Assembly (NCBI GenBank): GCA_019454915.1
Contig: JACFNM010000035.1
Span: forward strand, 1 to 10,434
Length of the DNA: 10,434 nucleotides
From: Chitinophagaceae bacterium
Lineage (GTDB): Bacteria; Bacteroidota; Bacteroidia; Chitinophagales; Chitinophagaceae
Direction: 5' to 3'
The notes beneath the pieces are model-generated. The model saw only the letters and a program-made list of their open reading frames with translations, was not told the DNA's origin and did not search any database. Every line of letters starts with the position of its first letter. The stretch's first letter is position 1. Below, in pieces: positions 7,480 through 10,434 of this stretch. Both the position numbers and the translations under genes were made by a program.

Positions 7480-7510
7480 TTGTAGCGGCTGTTGAATACT
7501 TTTATTTTTG
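7480..7510 (+). promoter_or_regulatory. Bacteroidota-type promoter for the SurA-like gene
   Basis: TTG at 7480-7482 and TATTTTTG at 7503-7510 are 20 bases apart and match the TTG/TAnnTTTG pattern. Transcription would start near 7516, about 15 bases before the ATG at 7532. The box overlaps the alternative TTG start codon at 7508-7510, which argues against that start. No convincing terminator follows infB, so read-through from the rimP operon is also possible. Confidence 0.6.
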
Positions 7511-7531
7511 AAGAGAAGTGAAAATTTGCGT

Positions 7532-8911
7532 ATGAAACATTTAGTGTTTTTCGTTGCTTTTTTGGTAATGGGCTATGCTGCTGCTAGTCAGAGCGGTCAG
7601 GCACGAAAGGTATTGGCAGATAAAATAGTCGCCGTGGTTGGGGATAAGATTATACTCAAGTCAGATATTACCAATTTCATTGAAGACGAGAGGAGGCAGG
7701 GGCATGAGGTGCCCCCGGACGCCGGTTGTCAACTCCTTCAGCAAATGATGGTGAGGAAAGCGCTGATGCTTCAGGCACAGAAAGATTCACTGCCTGTTAG
7801 CGATGAAGATATAGAAGCAGAACTGGACCAGCGCATAAGATATTACATAGGGGCATACGGAGGCAAGGAATCGCTGGAACAAATCGCGGGGAAGAGTATC
7901 TACCAGATTAAGGAAGATAATCGCATTGCTATTAAAGAACAGAAGCTTGCGGATGCAATGCAACGTTCCATAATAGAAAATGTGAGGGTGACTCCTACCG
8001 AGGTCAAGGAATATTTCGAGAAGATACCTCAGGACAGCCTCAGGTTTTACGAAACTGAGTTAGAAATGAAACAGGTGGTGGTATATGCAAAGGCAAGCCG
8101 TGACCTGGAGAAATATGCACAGGATGAATTAGCCGAATATAAACGACAGGTTGAAAGCGGCCAGGCTTCTTTTGAACGATTGGCAAAGTTGTACAGCGAT
8201 GACCCCGGCACCAAAGATGCAGGCGGCCGTTTTGAGTTTAACCGAAACGATAAAAATGTAGACGGAACTTTTTCTTCTACGGCTTTTGCGTTGAAGGAAG
8301 GTAAAATCTCACGCGTGGTGAAGTCTAAATTTGGTTACCATATTATTCAATTGGTGAGCAGAACGGGTGATGATGTGGTGGTGCGCCATATTTTGAAGAT
8401 TCCGCAGGTTACTGATGCTGAAGTGAATGAGGCGATAGCAAAACTGGATACGATTCGTTCCAGACTGGTTGCCAATACGCTCAGCTTTGGCGAGGCAGTG
8501 GATAAATTCAGTGAAGACGAGAATAGTAAGTTTACTGCGGGTTCTATCACCAATGCCTATGGTTCCCCTTATCTCAGTATTCAGGATTTGGATAAGAGTT
8601 TACTGCCTGTTTATAATGAATTAAAAGTGGGAGAATACTCCAAACCGATACCTTTCACGGATGACCGAGGGAAGAAAGGAGCACGTATTGTCTACATACA
8701 AAGTAAAACAGAGCCCCACCGGGAAAATTTGAAAGACGATTATAATAGAATTGCCGAACGGGTCATGGAAGAAAAGAGGCAGAATTTACTGAACCAGTGG
8801 TTTGCGATTAAAATGCCGACTTTTTATTTATCTATTGACGAAGAATTCCGATCCTGTAAGGAAGTGGGTAAATGGCTTGAATCGTCCACTTCAACGGCTG
8901 CCTTAAAATGA
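7532..8911 (+). CDS. SurA-like periplasmic peptidyl-prolyl isomerase/chaperone
   Basis: Predicted periplasmic folding factor for outer membrane proteins. The start at 7532 gives 459 residues and a clean signal peptide (MKHLVFFVAFLVMGYAAASQS). The frame could open at a TTG 24 bases earlier, but that adds a charged RSENLR stretch before the signal and lies inside the promoter box. After the signal comes a SurA N-terminal domain (about 26-155, VLADKIVAVVGDKIILKSDI). It is followed by a parvulin domain (about 180-277) with FERLAKLYSDDPGTKDAGG and KSKFGYHIIQLV, then a second, more divergent parvulin-like domain (about 283-392, VRHILKIPQVTDAEV, KFSEDENSKFTAGS). A C-terminal helical tail closes it. 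Domain order matches SurA; sequence does not show whether both parvulin units are active. It follows infB by 77 bases and converges on dusB. The symbol surA is not assigned because Bacteroidota often carry several such paralogues. Confidence 0.9.
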   Translation: MKHLVFFVAFLVMGYAAASQSGQARKVLADKIVAVVGDKIILKSDITNFIEDERRQGHEVPPDAGCQLLQQMMVRKALMLQAQKDSLPVSDEDIEAELDQRIRYYIGAYGGKESLEQIAGKSIYQIKEDNRIAIKEQKLADAMQRSIIENVRVTPTEVKEYFEKIPQDSLRFYETELEMKQVVVYAKASRDLEKYAQDELAEYKRQVESGQASFERLAKLYSDDPGTKDAGGRFEFNRNDKNVDGTFSSTAFALKEGKISRVVKSKFGYHIIQLVSRTGDDVVVRHILKIPQVTDAEVNEAIAKLDTIRSRLVANTLSFGEAVDKFSEDENSKFTAGSITNAYGSPYLSIQDLDKSLLPVYNELKVGEYSKPIPFTDDRGKKGARIVYIQSKTEPHRENLKDDYNRIAERVMEEKRQNLLNQWFAIKMPTFYLSIDEEFRSCKEVGKWLESSTSTAALK

Positions 8912-8924
8912 TTATTCCAAAGGC

Positions 8925-9974
8925 TCAGGCGGTGAGAGGAGCGGGCTTATCGTAAATCGGTTCTGCTGCACCGGTAAATTTTTCCGCTATGTGATCGAAG
9001 ATGGATTCCACTTCAGAAGGGGTCTTGGCGGTAACCAATTGCATGCGGAATTCTTTTATATGGGGTAGCCCCTTCAGGTAATTGGCATAGTGCCGTCGCA
9101 TTTCCAGTATCCCCAACACGGGGCCTTTCCATTCCACAGATTTTTGTAAATGAGTTCGGCAAATGGCGAGTCGTTCGTCTAAAGCCGGCGGTGGGAGCAG
9201 TTGTCCACTATTCAAAAAATGTTTAACCTCTCTGAATATCCACGGATAACCGATGGCCGCACGACCGATCATAATACCGTCCACTCCGTACTTGTTTTTA
9301 TACTCCAGCGCTTTCTGCGGATGATTGATATCGCCATTACCAAAAACCGGTATACGGATTCGGGGATTGTTTTTAACCCTGGCGATAAGACTCCAGTCGG
9401 CTTCTCCTTTATACAACTGGGCGCGGGTACGCCCGTGGATGGTTAATGCCTGAACGCCCACATCCTGCAATCTTTCTGCTACATCCTCAATGTTCTTAGA
9501 ATGCTCATCCCAGCCGAGCCGGGTTTTAACCGTTACGGGTAAATGGGTTGACCGCACTACCGCTTCTGTAAGGCGTATCATTAAATCAACATCTTTTAAT
9601 ACGGCCGCTCCGGCACCTTTGCAAACTACCTTTTTAACCGGACAGCCAAAGTTGATATCTACTAAATCAGGCTGCACCGCGTCAATGATTTTAGCACTGA
9701 GTGCCAGAGATTCTTCATCACCTCCAAACATTTGAATACCAAAAGGACGCTCAAATTCGGAGAAATCTAATTTTTGTTTACTCTTAATGGCATCCCTGAT
9801 CAACCCTTCACTGCTGATGAATTCACTGTACATTAAATCTGCGCCCTGCTGTTTGCATACAAAACGAAACGGTGGATCGCTCACGTCTTCCATAGGAGCC
9901 AGCAGAAGCGGAAAATCCGGAAGTTGTATGGAACCAATTATTACAGGCATTGCACGAAGTGTATTATCTTGCAT
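8925..9974 (-). CDS. dusB: tRNA-dihydrouridine synthase, DusB type
   Basis: FMN-dependent enzyme that reduces uridine to dihydrouridine in the tRNA D-loop, using NADPH. The frame gives 349 residues. Visible: FPLLLAPMEDVSDPPFRFVC (21-40), the Dus phosphate/FMN region, then DINFGCPVKKVVCKGAGAAV (106-125) with the catalytic cysteine C111. Further FMN contacts are expected at K150 (VKTRLGW), H180 (TIHGRTRAQLYKG), GNGD 212-215 and GRAA 237-240. The C-terminal helical tRNA-binding domain runs from about 250, with EMRRHYANYLKG. An internal ATG at 9950 (residue 9, MPVIIGSIQL) gives an N-terminus closer to typical Bacteroidota proteins and may be the true start; neither site has a Shine-Dalgarno. It is convergent with the SurA-like gene, with 13 bases between stops. 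DusB is named from overall pattern; subfamily assignment is less sure than the enzyme family. Confidence 0.93.
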   Translation of the reverse strand: MQDNTLRAMPVIIGSIQLPDFPLLLAPMEDVSDPPFRFVCKQQGADLMYSEFISSEGLIRDAIKSKQKLDFSEFERPFGIQMFGGDEESLALSAKIIDAVQPDLVDINFGCPVKKVVCKGAGAAVLKDVDLMIRLTEAVVRSTHLPVTVKTRLGWDEHSKNIEDVAERLQDVGVQALTIHGRTRAQLYKGEADWSLIARVKNNPRIRIPVFGNGDINHPQKALEYKNKYGVDGIMIGRAAIGYPWIFREVKHFLNSGQLLPPPALDERLAICRTHLQKSVEWKGPVLGILEMRRHYANYLKGLPHIKEFRMQLVTAKTPSEVESIFDHIAEKFTGAAEPIYDKPAPLTA

Positions 9975-10072
9975 ATCTGGTTTAGAGTGAATGGAAACCT
10001 GTGCGCTTCCTTCACATTAAGACCAACTCATCATTCAGGAATAGCTGATGTAAACCAACCAGATGCAGGCTG

Positions 10073-10080
10073 CAAAAATA
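10073..10080 (-). promoter_or_regulatory. Possible -7 box for dusB (no -33 match)
   Basis: CAAAAATA on the plus strand reads TATTTTTG on the minus strand, a perfect TAnnTTTG and identical to the box before the SurA-like gene. It lies about 99 bases upstream of the longest dusB start. No TTG occurs at the expected distance upstream on the minus strand, so only half of the promoter is supported. It is the best candidate in the 125-base divergent gap. Confidence 0.28.
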
Positions 10081-10099
10081 CACTCAAATTCTCATAAAA

Positions 10100-10434
10100 A
10101 TGTACGATGCTTATTCTAAGGGGATTTCCTATTCCAGGGCTTTTTGGATTTTGATAGGATTGTGGCTTGCCGGGTTTCTGGTGGGGGGCATCATCAGTAT
10201 TCCTATCTGGCTGCTCATGACGGGAAAGGGATTATTATCCATGCAGCAGGAAATGCTGAACCCCGAAAATGTGAATGCTATCCGTGTAATGCAGGTTGCT
10301 TCTACGATCGTAACTTTTTTCCTTCCTGCTTTTATTACCGCACTGCTTATCAATCGGCGGCCGGGGAAGATATTGGGTTTAACCATGCGCTTTGAATACA
10401 GACAGTTCCTGATGATCATTGCCATCATGTTGAC
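10100..10434 (+). CDS. Probable CPBP-family intramembrane metalloprotease (N-terminal part, runs off the window)
   Basis: An ATG at 10100 opens 111 complete codons with no stop before the right edge, so the gene is truncated by the window. The start MYDAYSKGISYSRAFW leads into a first membrane segment (about 15-40, ILIGLWLAGFLVGGIISIPI). A polar loop with QEMLNPENVNAIRVMQ follows, then a second segment (about 66-84, VASTIVTFFLPAFITALLI), a basic turn (NRRPGK) and ILGL, and the start of a third segment. This layout, with an NPxxVNAxRxMQ-like loop and a short LGL motif after the second helix, resembles the N-terminus of Bacteroidota CPBP (Abi/CAAX-type) proteins. The diagnostic EExxxR and HxxxB motifs would be downstream and cannot be seen. 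It is divergent from dusB. No promoter box on this strand is evident; the ATG follows an A-rich run. Confidence 0.68.
   Translation, partial: MYDAYSKGISYSRAFWILIGLWLAGFLVGGIISIPIWLLMTGKGLLSMQQEMLNPENVNAIRVMQVASTIVTFFLPAFITALLINRRPGKILGLTMRFEYRQFLMIIAIML

Noticed and set aside
10129..10428. Minus-strand frame of 99 codons and plus-strand frame at 10144-10395 at the right edge.
   Set aside because: Both overlap the membrane-protein frame from 10100, which has a better start, hydrophobic segments and a family-like layout. The others look like shadows.

Overview
The window reads as chromosomal DNA from a Bacteroidota bacterium, most likely of the Chitinophagaceae type. Three intergenic gaps carry the Bacteroidota housekeeping promoter (TTG, 18-20 bases, TAnnTTTG). 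Most starts lack a clear Shine-Dalgarno sequence, and the proteins have the style of that phylum: a 415-residue NusA ending in a single helix-hairpin-helix unit, a 973-residue IF2 with a long charged linker, and a SurA-like chaperone after infB. No insertion sequence, phage gene, CRISPR array, rRNA or tRNA was found, and no stretch over 300 bases lacks a gene.

Layout. Bases 1-36 (minus) hold what looks like the first 12 codons of a divergent P-loop kinase. Bases 37-280 hold two inverted repeats, a good promoter, and a 29-codon open frame that ends five bases before prfA. prfA (281-1348, peptide chain release factor 1) is followed by a weak terminator candidate and a UDP-glucuronate 4-epimerase-type sugar nucleotide epimerase (1507-2562). 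Next comes the translation and transcription cluster rimP-nusA-infB (2666-7454), with its own promoter and a strong terminator-like hairpin in the leader. A SurA-like peptidyl-prolyl isomerase (7532-8911) has its own promoter. Convergent to it, 13 bases away, is dusB (8925-9974, minus). Divergent from dusB, the first 111 codons of a probable CPBP-family membrane protease run off the right edge (10100-10434).

How the genes work together. RimP matures the 30S subunit, IF2 brings initiator tRNA to it, NusA tunes RNA polymerase pausing and termination, RF1 ends translation at UAA and UAG, and DusB modifies tRNA. Most of the window is therefore core information processing, with two envelope-related genes (the epimerase and the SurA-like protein) set between. 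The gene content is ordinary. The most interesting signals are in the non-coding gaps: a terminator-like stem between the predicted start of transcription and rimP, in the operon that encodes NusA; a stem that pairs with the only AGGA element before infB; and a UGA-ended small frame abutting prfA. These are regulatory hypotheses from sequence alone. I saw no convincing new multi-gene system.
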